A DNA stretch of 32,085 bases from Symbiobacterium sp. (lineage in GTDB: Bacteria > Bacillota > Sulfobacillia > DUSP01 > DYEP01), in the NCBI GenBank assembly GCA_020725675.1, contig DYEP01000139.1, positions 1 through 32,085 of the forward strand, given 5' to 3'. How positions within the stretch are numbered: the stretch's first letter is position 1; each line of letters opens with the position of its first letter. Shown here in pieces: positions 15,718 through 25,200 of the stretch. A program made the position numbers and the translations under genes. The notes under the pieces are model-generated. The model saw nothing but the letters and a program-made list of their open reading frames with translations, was not told the origin of the DNA and did not search any database.

Positions 15718-17928
15718 TCATCCTTTGTCGCTGCGACTGCGGCCCCCTCGCGCAACGATCAGTCGCAACCACAAGAAACGGACAGGACCTAGTTCCCGTA
15801 TGAATTGCCTCATCAGCGCACGGAGCAGCTTGTGCGCCGTATCCACCGCCGCGCGGGCCGTCACAGGGTCCACGTCGCCATGCCAGCCGTAGCGGGCTTC
15901 CCCATACCAGTTCGCCAGTGCCTGCAAGCGCAGGCGCTCATCCGGAAACCGCTCTGCCAGATGGGCGGCGTACCGGGCTGGTGTTGATGCGGGGTGAGGG
16001 GAAAGCCCGAAATCCGCAAGCAGGCTGGTAAGTCCGTTATAAGCGCGACGGACTGTAGCGGCAGGATCTATTTCTGCACACGATGCTGACAGCCGCTCGC
16101 GGCTGCGGATGCCCACAGCTGACCACCCGACACGAGCAGCCAGCAGGGCAAGCGCGGCGGTAACCAGAAACACCGGAGACCGACCGGTTCTGCCGGCTGG
16201 TCCGCTTCTGCCTCTTTGGGACCCGATGTCCGAGTCGTCTACCAGGTTGTGGAGCGCAGGCAGCACCGGTGCTGCGCCGACAGGTCCATAGGTACTCCCA
16301 CCTGCCGCGACTAACTCTTCTGGGAGGCGTTGGTTGTGGTCCATGGCAGGGAACGAGGGGGTCGGTTCAAAGCATACCCAGCCATAACCGGGGAAGTAAG
16401 CTTCTACCCATGCGTGTGCGTCGGTGTTGGTAATGTCAATCGTCTCCTGCCCTGGTATGAGCTTCACCGCATATCCTTCGACCCACCGGCTTGGAATGCC
16501 GAGTACTCGGAGCATCACTGCCATAGCGGTGGAATGATATAAGCAGTATCCTCGCCTCAGGTCGAACAAGAAGAAGTCGACGAAGTCGCGGCCGGAAGGA
16601 GTGGTCGGGGGATCCAGTGAGTAAGGGATGGACCGCAGGTAGTTTTCGATCGCCCGGGCCTGGTCGTAAGGGTGGCCGTCGCCTGCTACCTGCCAGGCCA
16701 GATGGGCTACGCGCGCTGGCAGGGTCACCGGAAGGCGAAGGTATGAAGCCATGTCATGCTCCGATGGATCTCCGCCTGACAACGCTTTGATCTGATCAGA
16801 GTTATACCGCGGTACTCGTGACAGCACGTAGTACACTTCCCCCCGATTCAGTGCCCGGGGTGACAGCAGGTTAGCATGTTCATCTGCAAGGAATAGTCCG
16901 TCAGTCAGTGTTGCTGTCCTTGGCTCAAGGACAGCGAACAGAGTGGTTAGGGGCCCCTTGAGGATGGTGAACTCAAGTACAAGATCATCTGTGGGAACGC
17001 ACGATTCTTGCCCGGTACCCAAGGAGAGCCCGGAAGCGAATTCCCTGAACCTTGAACCATGAGTGTACCAGGCCTTTCCTGTATAGGTATTTCGGGCCAC
17101 ACCGCGGAGGTATATTACCGGCGGGATGTTCTCTCCGCGAACGCGCAAACGCAGTACCGGGGTACGGTCTAGGGTGACCGGTCCGCCCAGTTCGTCGGGG
17201 TCCGCTCCGAATCCGGAAAGGGCCAGGGAGAACTGGATCCGAAGGCCGGTTCCGTAGCCTTCAGGGCCACGCAGGTCCTGCAGAGATGGAAACGCCTCCA
17301 CAAGCCGCATTGAGATAGATTCAATGTTTATGGGGCGGAAGTGATTGGGCAAAATCTGCGCCAGGCCGGCGACGGCGAGCGTAGTGACCAGGCCATAGAC
17401 AGCGGCGCGAAGCGCGCTGAAGCCTGCATCGGCGGCCTGACGTCGCATAGCCAGGTATGCCGAAAGCGACAGGCCGGCGATCAAGTGCATGACCAGGTAG
17501 TGGTAGGCGGCATCGACGTAGCACAACCATTGGACGGTGAACGTGACGCAACCGACGGCCATAAGCCACAGCACATCGGTTTGCCTCAGGATAAATATGA
17601 AAAACAGGATGGATATGATGAGGGATAGGCTGAGGTGGAGTAGCGGGATCGCAGTGATCACTGCTTCCGCCAGGGCAGCTGCCTGCTCCGGCCACAGTTG
17701 CCATGCGGCCGCGGCTAAGGTGACCGCCGCAATAGTAGTTGCCCCGACGATCCTAGGATAAACGCAGACCGCATATCCAATCAATGTGGCTGTGCCCATC
17801 ACCAGAGCCGGTGTTCCCTCTTTTAGAGGAGTGTACCAGGTTGTGAGTCCAGTCGCTATGGATAGGGTGAGAGTTCCTGCCAGGATTCCTACTGCAACCA
17901 GAGCCACCAGGCGGTCAGGACCTCGCAT
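15718..17928 (-). CDS. TgpA-like membrane transglutaminase-fold protein
   Basis: Membrane protein of about 736 residues. The N-terminal ~210 residues form several transmembrane helices (TgpA/DUF3488 type), an extracytoplasmic domain follows, then a transglutaminase core (~450-530) with the nucleophile in RRGYCLYHSTAM, the His in TNTDAHAWVEAYFPG and the third catalytic position in YGWVCFEPTP (Glu where many have Asp, common in this family). A further helix near 600 and a DUF4129-like C-terminal segment complete it. The ORF track uses GTG 17937; ATG 17928 has a better spaced GGCGGTGA. It overlaps the DUF58 gene start-to-stop, forming the usual MoxR-DUF58-TgpA operon. Substrate unknown; probably envelope-associated. 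Confidence 0.88.
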   Translation of the reverse strand: MRGPDRLVALVAVGILAGTLTLSIATGLTTWYTPLKEGTPALVMGTATLIGYAVCVYPRIVGATTIAAVTLAAAAWQLWPEQAAALAEAVITAIPLLHLSLSLIISILFFIFILRQTDVLWLMAVGCVTFTVQWLCYVDAAYHYLVMHLIAGLSLSAYLAMRRQAADAGFSALRAAVYGLVTTLAVAGLAQILPNHFRPINIESISMRLVEAFPSLQDLRGPEGYGTGLRIQFSLALSGFGADPDELGGPVTLDRTPVLRLRVRGENIPPVIYLRGVARNTYTGKAWYTHGSRFREFASGLSLGTGQESCVPTDDLVLEFTILKGPLTTLFAVLEPRTATLTDGLFLADEHANLLSPRALNRGEVYYVLSRVPRYNSDQIKALSGGDPSEHDMASYLRLPVTLPARVAHLAWQVAGDGHPYDQARAIENYLRSIPYSLDPPTTPSGRDFVDFFLFDLRRGYCLYHSTAMAVMLRVLGIPSRWVEGYAVKLIPGQETIDITNTDAHAWVEAYFPGYGWVCFEPTPSFPAMDHNQRLPEELVAAGGSTYGPVGAAPVLPALHNLVDDSDIGSQRGRSGPAGRTGRSPVFLVTAALALLAARVGWSAVGIRSRERLSASCAEIDPAATVRRAYNGLTSLLADFGLSPHPASTPARYAAHLAERFPDERLRLQALANWYGEARYGWHGDVDPVTARAAVDTAHKLLRALMRQFIRELGPVRFLWLRLIVARGGRSRSDKG

Positions 17929-19111
17929 TACTTTCACCGCCCTTAAGCAGGTCTTCTGTACGATTCAGCACCAGTACGTGAATACCTGCCTGCCGTAGCT
18001 GCGCAATCGCCGGTCCCTGCTCCGGCCCGGTTAGAAATAGGATAGCGCTGAACCCGGCGTCTCTGAGGCGTAGCAGTGTCAGCGCAAGGTCGGAGGACAG
18101 ATGCGGCGTGACGACGGCAATTGTGGATCGTGCTGGCAAGTACAGGCTCTCGTGGGCGAGTACCTGCGCTATCGGTACCCGTCCATCGGCGGTGACCCTT
18201 GCCAGACCTTCAAGGAACTCGTCCAGCTTACGCTGGCCTTTCCCTGCGGGGATTGCCAAGCGCTCCGACCCATAGGCAACAAGACCTGCATCAAATCCCC
18301 GGCGCAAGGCGTAATGGGCGATAGCCAGAGCAACCTCTACCGCGATATCTTGGGCATTATGGGACTTAGCCGAGGTCAGGGCGCCGGAGCTCTGTTCTAA
18401 GTCGAGAAAGATATGTACCTGTGTCGTGGCTGTGAGCTCGTACTCCACCACGTGCAGGCTGCGCTGGCGGGCGGATGTTCGCCAGTGGATTCGCCTCGGG
18501 TTGTCTCCGGGACGGAAAGGGCGCACTTCAGCTGGGTTGGATGGATCCTCAAACGCCCGCTGCCGGGTCCGAAGTCTGCCGAATGGCTGGCGAACGGGCA
18601 TGGGAAGATGATCCACGACTACTAGACGAGGGTAAACGGTGAGATGGCTAAACCCGTAAAAGTCTAGCCTCACCCGGAAGATACCGAATGGATCCCCGGT
18701 GACCAGTTCAACCGGACCGGGTAGATAGTGGCCACGGCGACTGCAGGTGAGTGAGTAAGAGGTTACCGCAGCGCCGAGAGGACCCGGGTTCAAGTGCAGC
18801 ACCGGAGCGGTCCCGCCTGATACCTTTGCGGCAAAGTGGTCGATGAGTGTCGCCCACGGCGATGGACAAAATCCCTCGTTATATAGCCTGAGACGGACAG
18901 TGACTGAGTGGCCGGACGGGACCCGGCGGCGGTCTAGATCGTAACATAAGCTGAGGTTACGCGTCAGTGCCACCGCCCAGGCGTAAGAAACCACCACAAT
19001 ACCGCCAAATATGTACAGGAGAAAGTAGGGCAGGGGTCCACCCACTAAGCACGCCAGCAAAAAGGCGAGCGCAGCCAGGATGAAATAGCGCCGGTCTCTA
19101 ATTGCGACCAT
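17915..19111 (-). CDS. DUF58 domain protein, membrane-anchored
   Basis: A 398-residue protein with two N-terminal transmembrane helices (YFILAALAFLLACLVGG and YFLLYIFGGIVVVSYAW). An Ig-like region (~60-160) is followed by the DUF58 signature with GDNPRRIHWRTSARQRSLHVVEYE (~205-230), and a VWA-like fold with IFLDLEQSS (metal-site-like Asp). DUF58 proteins are routinely encoded with MoxR ATPases and are thought to act with them as chaperone/assembly pairs, but the precise role is not known. It overlaps the upstream MoxR gene by 14 bases and the downstream TgpA gene by about 14, so all three are translationally coupled. Confidence 0.88.
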   Translation of the reverse strand: MVAIRDRRYFILAALAFLLACLVGGPLPYFLLYIFGGIVVVSYAWAVALTRNLSLCYDLDRRRVPSGHSVTVRLRLYNEGFCPSPWATLIDHFAAKVSGGTAPVLHLNPGPLGAAVTSYSLTCSRRGHYLPGPVELVTGDPFGIFRVRLDFYGFSHLTVYPRLVVVDHLPMPVRQPFGRLRTRQRAFEDPSNPAEVRPFRPGDNPRRIHWRTSARQRSLHVVEYELTATTQVHIFLDLEQSSGALTSAKSHNAQDIAVEVALAIAHYALRRGFDAGLVAYGSERLAIPAGKGQRKLDEFLEGLARVTADGRVPIAQVLAHESLYLPARSTIAVVTPHLSSDLALTLLRLRDAGFSAILFLTGPEQGPAIAQLRQAGIHVLVLNRTEDLLKGGESNARS

Positions 19112-20063
19112 GGCTTGGCCTCACCCCAGGCACAGGAATTTGCCCAAGGATCTCGCGGACAATCATTTCGCCCGTCTGCCCGTGCAGCCGCGCTTCTGGC
19201 TTCAACAGTATCCGATGCGGGAGAGTGATGGGGGCCACTTCCATTATGTCGTCAGGTAAAACATAATTACGCCCGCTCATGAGTGCAAGCGCCCGGGCAC
19301 AACGGAAGGTGGCGATGGAACCGCGCGGGCTCGCTCCCAAGTATACATCGGGATGCTTCCGCGTGTGCGTTACGATGCGTATGATATACTCCCGTAAATC
19401 TGGGTGGACGTAGATGTTGTTTACTGCATCTTGAAGAGCAATCACATCGGAGTCAGTGGCCACGGGTACTACCTTGGCCAAAGGGTGTTCGCGTTCCAAT
19501 CGAGCCAGGATTTCCACTTCTTCCGCAGCATGCGGGTAACCAAGGCTTACTCTGATCAGAAACCGGTCAAGTTGGGCCTCGGGAAGAGGGAAGGTGCCCT
19601 CGTACTCGATGGGGTTTTGCGTGGCCAACACAAGGAACGGTCTGGGCAGAGGATGGCTTATACCGTCAACCGTCACCTGCCGCTCCTCCATGCACTCCAG
19701 GAGACTTGATTGGGTCTTGGGTGATGCCCGGTTGATCTCGTCTGCCAGGATGATCTGACCCATGATTGGACCCGGTCGATACTCAAACGTCGCAGTCGAT
19801 TCGTTAAACACCGTTACGCCGGTGATGTCTGATGGTAGCAGGTCCGGCGTGAACTGGATCCGCCTGAAATCGCAGCCCAGTGCCCGGGCCAGGGCTCGCA
19901 CGAGTGTGGTCTTGCCTACCCCGGGGACGTCCTCCAAAAGAACGTGTCCCTGGCAAATCAAAGCAAGGAGGACGTGTTCAATCACGTATCTCTTTCCTAC
20001 GATGGCCTGTTGAACACTATCCAGAACCAGAGCGATCTTCTCTTTTGCTTTGCCGGGCTCCAC
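19098..20063 (-). CDS. MoxR-family AAA+ ATPase
   Basis: A 321-residue AAA+ ATPase of the MoxR class. Walker A is DVPGVGKTTLV (~43-53), Walker B is IILADEINRASPKTQSSLLE (~107-126), sensor 1 is LATQNPIEYEGTFPLPEAQLDRF and the sensor-2 region reads LGASPRGS. These ATPases work as chaperones that insert cofactors or remodel VWA/DUF58 partners, consistent with the DUF58 gene that follows. The start codon is GTG 20063 behind GGGGGGAC with good spacing. It is the first gene of a three-gene operon that looks richer in G+C than the signalling genes at the left of the window. Confidence 0.92.
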   Translation of the reverse strand: MEPGKAKEKIALVLDSVQQAIVGKRYVIEHVLLALICQGHVLLEDVPGVGKTTLVRALARALGCDFRRIQFTPDLLPSDITGVTVFNESTATFEYRPGPIMGQIILADEINRASPKTQSSLLECMEERQVTVDGISHPLPRPFLVLATQNPIEYEGTFPLPEAQLDRFLIRVSLGYPHAAEEVEILARLEREHPLAKVVPVATDSDVIALQDAVNNIYVHPDLREYIIRIVTHTRKHPDVYLGASPRGSIATFRCARALALMSGRNYVLPDDIMEVAPITLPHRILLKPEARLHGQTGEMIVREILGQIPVPGVRPSHGRN

Positions 20064-20429
20064 TTGCGCTGTCCCCCCAAAGGACTCATGGCTAACCCCC
20101 GCTAACCTTCTACGAAGGGAAACAAATTCCTTCCAGCAGAGAATTGCGTCTCATCCGTGGTGGCCCAGAAGTTCGACGGCTACATGCTGCCCGGAGAAAG
20201 CACTTCGTTTCCGGAAACAGAGTTGCTGCTTGAGAAACCTTGTGCCCTGATAAGTGCAAGCGGTGTCCTGGCGCCGGGCGATTAGCCGTGAACCACCCGT
20301 TGCGGCCTTGACTGTGAGACTACTGCAAGCATACGCTGCGCACGGGTACCCGAAAAAGGCTGGATGGGTAAGGGGAGAAAGCGGATCCACCGTCATCTTA
20401 GACGGTGGATCCGACTGGAAAGTCCTGCT
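20064..20429. other. 366-bp gap between two - strand operons
   Basis: This separates the hydrogenase operon end from the MoxR operon start. Apart from the terminator at 20382-20413 and an imperfect repeat (GAAGGGAA-acaaa-TTCCTTC near 20114-20132) I see nothing definite. The MoxR promoter must be here, but I find no good -35/-10 pair. The 81-residue - strand ORF at 20151-20396 runs through the terminator and is not supported. Confidence 0.5.
20382..20413 (-). terminator. Terminator of the hydrogenase operon
   Basis: CGGATCCACCGTC (20382-20394) and GACGGTGGATCCG (20401-20413) form a perfect 13-bp stem with a 6-nt loop. On the - strand it is followed by CTTTCTCCCCTT, a pyrimidine-rich tract. 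It lies 17 bases past the hydrogenase stop codon. Confidence 0.85.
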
Positions 20430-22193
20430 TTAGTCAGCCGGAAGCCGAAGCGCGTCTTGAGCTGCGCGAGGGTAACGTCCGCGGACTACGTAATGAGTGT
20501 GCAGCAATTCATGGGACTTGTGTCCGAGCGGCTTGCCCAAGAACTCCTTGTAAAGCGCCACCACTGCAGGGTTTTCGTGCGACTTGCGGATAGGTAGATT
20601 CCTGTCTGCCTCGTAGATGCCTTCGATGCGACGCATACGTTCTTCGGTAGTAGTGGGTATGGGTTGCCCGCCTCCTCCGATGCATCCACCCGGGCAGCAC
20701 ATGACTTCGACGAAGTGATAGTCGGCCTCGCCCCTTCTTACCCGCTCCATTATCGCCCGGGCATTGGACAAGCCGTGGGCAACAGCGACCTTGAGGGTAA
20801 GATCTCCCAGTTTGACCTGGGACTCCTTGACGCCTTCAAGACCCCGGACTTCTCTGAAATCAAGTGACGGAAGCGTCTCGTTGGTGACCACCTCATACGC
20901 GGTTCGAAGGGCTGCCTCCATCACTCCACCTGTAGCGCCGAAGATCACTGCCGCGCCTGTACTGATTCCAAGGGGCAGGTCATACTCCTCATCCTTCAGG
21001 CTCGCGAATTCAAGGCCCGCCTGCTTGATCATCCTTGCGAGTTCCCTCGTAGTGAGCACATAGTCCACGTCCCTGTAACCGCTTGCGTTCATCTCGCTTC
21101 TTGAGGCTTCGAATTTCTTGGCGGTACACGGCATAATGGAAACGACCACTATATCTGCCGGGTTGATGCCTGCTTTTTGTGCGTAGAACGTCTTGGCCAG
21201 CGCCCCAAACATCTGCTGGGGAGATTTGCACGTGGACAAGTTCGCCAGGTACTCAGGGTAGAAATGTTCCATGAACTTTATCCAGCCGGGGCTGCACGAC
21301 GTGAACATAGGAAGCACTCCGCCCTTTGTCAGCCGTTGGATCAGTTCATGGCCTTCTTCCATAATGGTAAGGTCAGCGGTGAAATCGGTATCGAACACGC
21401 GGTCAAACCCAAGAGCACGCAGAGCTGCCACGAGCTTACCTGTGGTCACTGCACCGACGGGCAGCCCGAACATCTCGCCAATGGATACTCTTACTGCGGG
21501 CGCGGTTTGCACTACCACGTGCTTCTTCGGATCAGCAAGCGCTGCCCAGACTTCGTCGATGTATTCCTTTTCGTGCAGTGCACCCACCGGGCACACCAGT
21601 GTGCACTGCCCGCAGAGTACGCATGCTGCGTCCATCAGGGATTCCCCGAAAGCAGGGCCTACAGTCGTGGATAGGCCGCGTTCGAGCATGCCCACCGCAG
21701 ACACGCCCTGGACCTTTTCACACACAGATACACACCGCCGGCACAGGATGCACTTGTCCTGGTCGCGTATAATTGACGGAGTTGAGACATCCGGTACGCG
21801 GTGTGTTCTCTCGCCCTGGAACCGTACGTCTCTTACCCCTAGCGATTCCGCCAGTTGCTGAAGCTCGCAATTTAGGTTGCGGATGCATGTGGGACACTCA
21901 TATGGGTGATCTGACAGGATGAGCTCCACAGTCAGGCGTCTTGACTTGCGTACCTGCGGGCTGTTGGTGCGCACTACCATGCCGTTGGAAACTGGAGTGA
22001 CGCACGCTGCCTGGAGCGTCCTTGCGCCTTTCACTTCCACTACGCATACCCTGCATGCGCCGATGGCGTTAATGTCCTTCAGGTAGCACAGGGTGGGAAT
22101 ATGGATGCCGGCGAGCTTTGCGGCTTCCAGTATTGTAGTACCTGCCTCAGCCTGTACTTCCTTGTCATCAATAATCAGCTTCACAAGGGCCAT
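20430..22193 (-). CDS. hndD: [FeFe] hydrogenase catalytic subunit (HndD/HydA)
   Basis: Catalytic subunit, 587 residues, for reversible H2 formation. Domains: plant-type [2Fe-2S] (Cys36, 47, 50, 64), the His-Cys cluster motif DHPYECPTCIRNLNC, two [4Fe-4S] clusters (CILCRRCVSVC and CVLCGQCTLVC), the H-cluster domain, and a C-terminal small-subunit-like tail. H-cluster loops: L1 TSCSPGW, L2 MPCTAKK, L3 MCCPGGCIGGGGQP. L1 differs from the textbook TSCCPxW by Ser at the second Cys position; see findings. The size and modular set match HndD/HydA of cytoplasmic NAD(P)-linked or bifurcating hydrogenases. The ORF-track start at 22238 lies within the preceding gene; ATG 22193 follows AAGGAGGG and is the real start. 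It is the last gene of the operon. H-cluster maturases HydEFG are not in the window. Confidence 0.95.
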   Translation of the reverse strand: MALVKLIIDDKEVQAEAGTTILEAAKLAGIHIPTLCYLKDINAIGACRVCVVEVKGARTLQAACVTPVSNGMVVRTNSPQVRKSRRLTVELILSDHPYECPTCIRNLNCELQQLAESLGVRDVRFQGERTHRVPDVSTPSIIRDQDKCILCRRCVSVCEKVQGVSAVGMLERGLSTTVGPAFGESLMDAACVLCGQCTLVCPVGALHEKEYIDEVWAALADPKKHVVVQTAPAVRVSIGEMFGLPVGAVTTGKLVAALRALGFDRVFDTDFTADLTIMEEGHELIQRLTKGGVLPMFTSCSPGWIKFMEHFYPEYLANLSTCKSPQQMFGALAKTFYAQKAGINPADIVVVSIMPCTAKKFEASRSEMNASGYRDVDYVLTTRELARMIKQAGLEFASLKDEEYDLPLGISTGAAVIFGATGGVMEAALRTAYEVVTNETLPSLDFREVRGLEGVKESQVKLGDLTLKVAVAHGLSNARAIMERVRRGEADYHFVEVMCCPGGCIGGGGQPIPTTTEERMRRIEGIYEADRNLPIRKSHENPAVVALYKEFLGKPLGHKSHELLHTHYVVRGRYPRAAQDALRLPAD

Positions 22194-22219
22194 GATCCAT
22201 CCCTCCTTTTTTCTAGACT

Positions 22220-25200
22220 TTACTCCCGAATGTCGCACCTCAGACAGCGGGCTGCTTCCCGCATCGCTGCGTCAGGAGTGTATGAAAGCTCTACCTCACA
22301 GAAAGAGCATAGTCGTTCTGAAACGGGGACCGTTTTTATCTTCTCTCTATGTGTAACGTCTTCCAGAAGTTCGTAGCTTGCAGTTCTGGTGACTTCAAGC
22401 TCGGGCATTAGCACCCCGTCTCCTCCGAGGAATTTGTCGATAGACGATGCGGCAGCCTTACCCGCGGCGATGGCTTCTATCACTGTGGCGGGCCCGGTGA
22501 CGCAGTCCCCGGCTGCAAACACCCACGGCACATTGGTTGCGTAACTGTCGGGGTTCACTGACAGCACGCCGCCCTTGCCCACTGCAAGACCCTCGTCCAC
22601 AAGGGGGTCAGATTCTGGCACCTGACCGATGGCGGGTATGACCACGTCCGCCCTTATCAGGAATTCCGACCGGTCAATGGGAACCGTCCGGCGACGCCCA
22701 CTGGCATCGAATTCGGCCGGCCGCATCATGACACATTGCAACGCTTCGACCTTGCCGTTACCCATGACTTGCACGGGGTTCACCATAGGTGTGATCTTAA
22801 TACCCTCGCGTTCGGCCTCTTCTATTTCGGCTGCTTCGGCAGGCATGTCTTCTTTTCTGCGCCTGTAAACGATGGTTACCTCTGCGGCTCCTAAGCGTTT
22901 TGCTGAGCGGGCAGCATCTATCGCCACGTTACCTCCGCCTACTACGACGACGGCCTTGCCTCTGACATCCATACCTTTGCCGAGGTTCACATCGCGCAGG
23001 AAGGACGCTCCCGGGACCACTCCCGGCAGGTCTTCTCCCGGGATGGAGAGACGCTGGTCTTTGTGGGCGCCGATAGCGATGAACACTGCGGCGTATCCCT
23101 GTTCCTTCAGGTCGGCCAGGCTGAAATGCTTGCCCAGAGCCCTTTCAGTCTGGATCTCCATGCCGAACTCGCGGAGTATTTCGATCTCCTTGTTTAGGAC
23201 CTGTTTGGGTAGCCGGTACTCGGGAATACCCACTGTAAGCATGCCTCCAACTACCGGCAGCGCTTCGAAAACAGTCACCGAGTAGCCCTTAAGCGACAGG
23301 TAGTAGCCGGCGGTTAGCCCTGCAGGCCCCGAGCCAATAACAGCCACCTTTTTTCCGTTTCGCGGAGCAGATGTCAAACGCGGCCTTGCGCCGTTGGAGT
23401 TTACCGCGTAGTCTGCAGCAAACCTCTTTAGTGCCTTGATAGCCAAAGGCTCATCGATTTGTTCCCGCCTGCACCTTGACTCACAGGGGTGGTGGCACAC
23501 CCTGCCGCAGATCACGGGCAGCGGGTTGTTTCTCATGATGGTCTCATAGGCATCTATGAACAGTCCCTGCCTTATCTGGTCGATATAGATGGGCACGTCC
23601 ACTTCAGCGGGACAGGTATTCTGACATGGTGAGTGAAACAGGGACGCGCATACGGATGCCGGGCACTTCTTCTTTCTGATGTGCGCCTCGTACTCATGCC
23701 TGAAGTACCTGATGGTGCTGAGTACTGGATTGGGCGCTGTCTGCCCGAGACCGCAAAGGGCTGAAGCCTTTATTGATTCTCCGAGCTCGACGAGCAGGTC
23801 AATATCGCCTTCCTTGCCTTCTCCGTGCGCGATGCGGTCAAGGATCTCGAGCATCCGCTTGGTCCCGATACGGCAGGGCGTGCACTTACCGCACGATTCA
23901 TCCTGGACGAACTCAAGGAAGAATCTGGCCAGGTCGACCATGCAGGTGTCTTCGTCCATGACGATGAGCCCGCCTGAGCCCATGATCGTGCCCAGCGCGC
24001 TCAGAGACTCATAGTCGATGGGTGTGTTCAGGTGCTGCACGGGGATGCATCCGCCTGACGGACCGCCCGTTTGTGCTGCCTTGAAGCGCTTACGCCCTGG
24101 TATGCCCCCGCCGATATCGAAAACAATATCACCGAGAGTGGTACCCATGGGTACCTCTACAAGCCCGTTGTTGTTGATCTTTCCTGCCAGAGCGAATACC
24201 TTGGTACCTTTTGAACCCTCTGTACCGATGCTTGCAAACCATTCCGGACCCTTAAGTATGATAGAGGGAACATTTGCGAACGTTTCCACATTGTTTATTA
24301 TAGTCGGACGGTCCCAGAGTCCCGAGTTGGCAGGGAATGGTGGACGCGGCCTTGGTTCGCCTCTTCTACCCATTATGGATGTGAGCAGTGCAGTCTCCTC
24401 GCCGCATACAAACGCTCCCGCTCCCAGGCGGATCTCAATATCGAAGTCAAACCCGGAGTTGAATATGTTCTTGCCAAGAAGACCCTTCTCTCTGGCTTGC
24501 CGTATGGCGATGACAAGCCTGCGCACTGCGATGGGGTACTCGGCCCGGATGTATATGAAGCCACGCGATGCACCTATGGCGTAGCCGGCAATGGCCATAC
24601 CCTCCAGGACAGAGTGGGGATCTCCCTCAAGGGTGCTTCTGTCCATGAACGCACCGGGATCACCTTCGTCCGCGTTACATACCACATATTTGGGTGTACC
24701 CTGTGCCTTTGCCGCGAACTCCCATTTTAGGCCGGTAGGGAACCCTCCGCCGCCCCTGCCGCGTAGCCCAGATTTCCTGACCGTTTCGATGACATCCTCT
24801 GGCTTCATCTCTGTGACCACTCGGCCGAGAGCCAGGTAACCGTCGCGGGCGATGTATTCTTCGATATTTTCAGGATCGATTACGCCACAGTTCTTCAGTA
24901 CGATGCGGTACTGCTTTTTGAAAAATTCGATGTCATTGAAATCGACTACCGCCACGTTATCTACCGGTTCATGGTACAGAAGGCGTGTGAGCGTACGACC
25001 TTTTATAAAGTGTTCCTCCACCAGCTCAGGTACGTCTTCCACTTGTACCTGGCAGTAGAAAACACCTTCGGGGTATACCATAATGTTAGGACCGAACCTG
25101 CAAAATCCAAAGCAACCAGTTTCCACTACGCGAATCTCTTTGTCAAGACCGCGTGAAGCGATCTCCTCGCGCAGCGCATGCCTGAGCGCCTCGCTGTTAG

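Noticed and set aside
20151-20396. 81-residue - strand ORF
   Set aside because: It starts inside the hydrogenase terminator hairpin and has no family or ribosome site.
21271-24584. Long + strand ORFs opposite hndD and hndC
   Set aside because: They are shadow frames of strongly conserved redox proteins on the - strand and lack ribosome sites.
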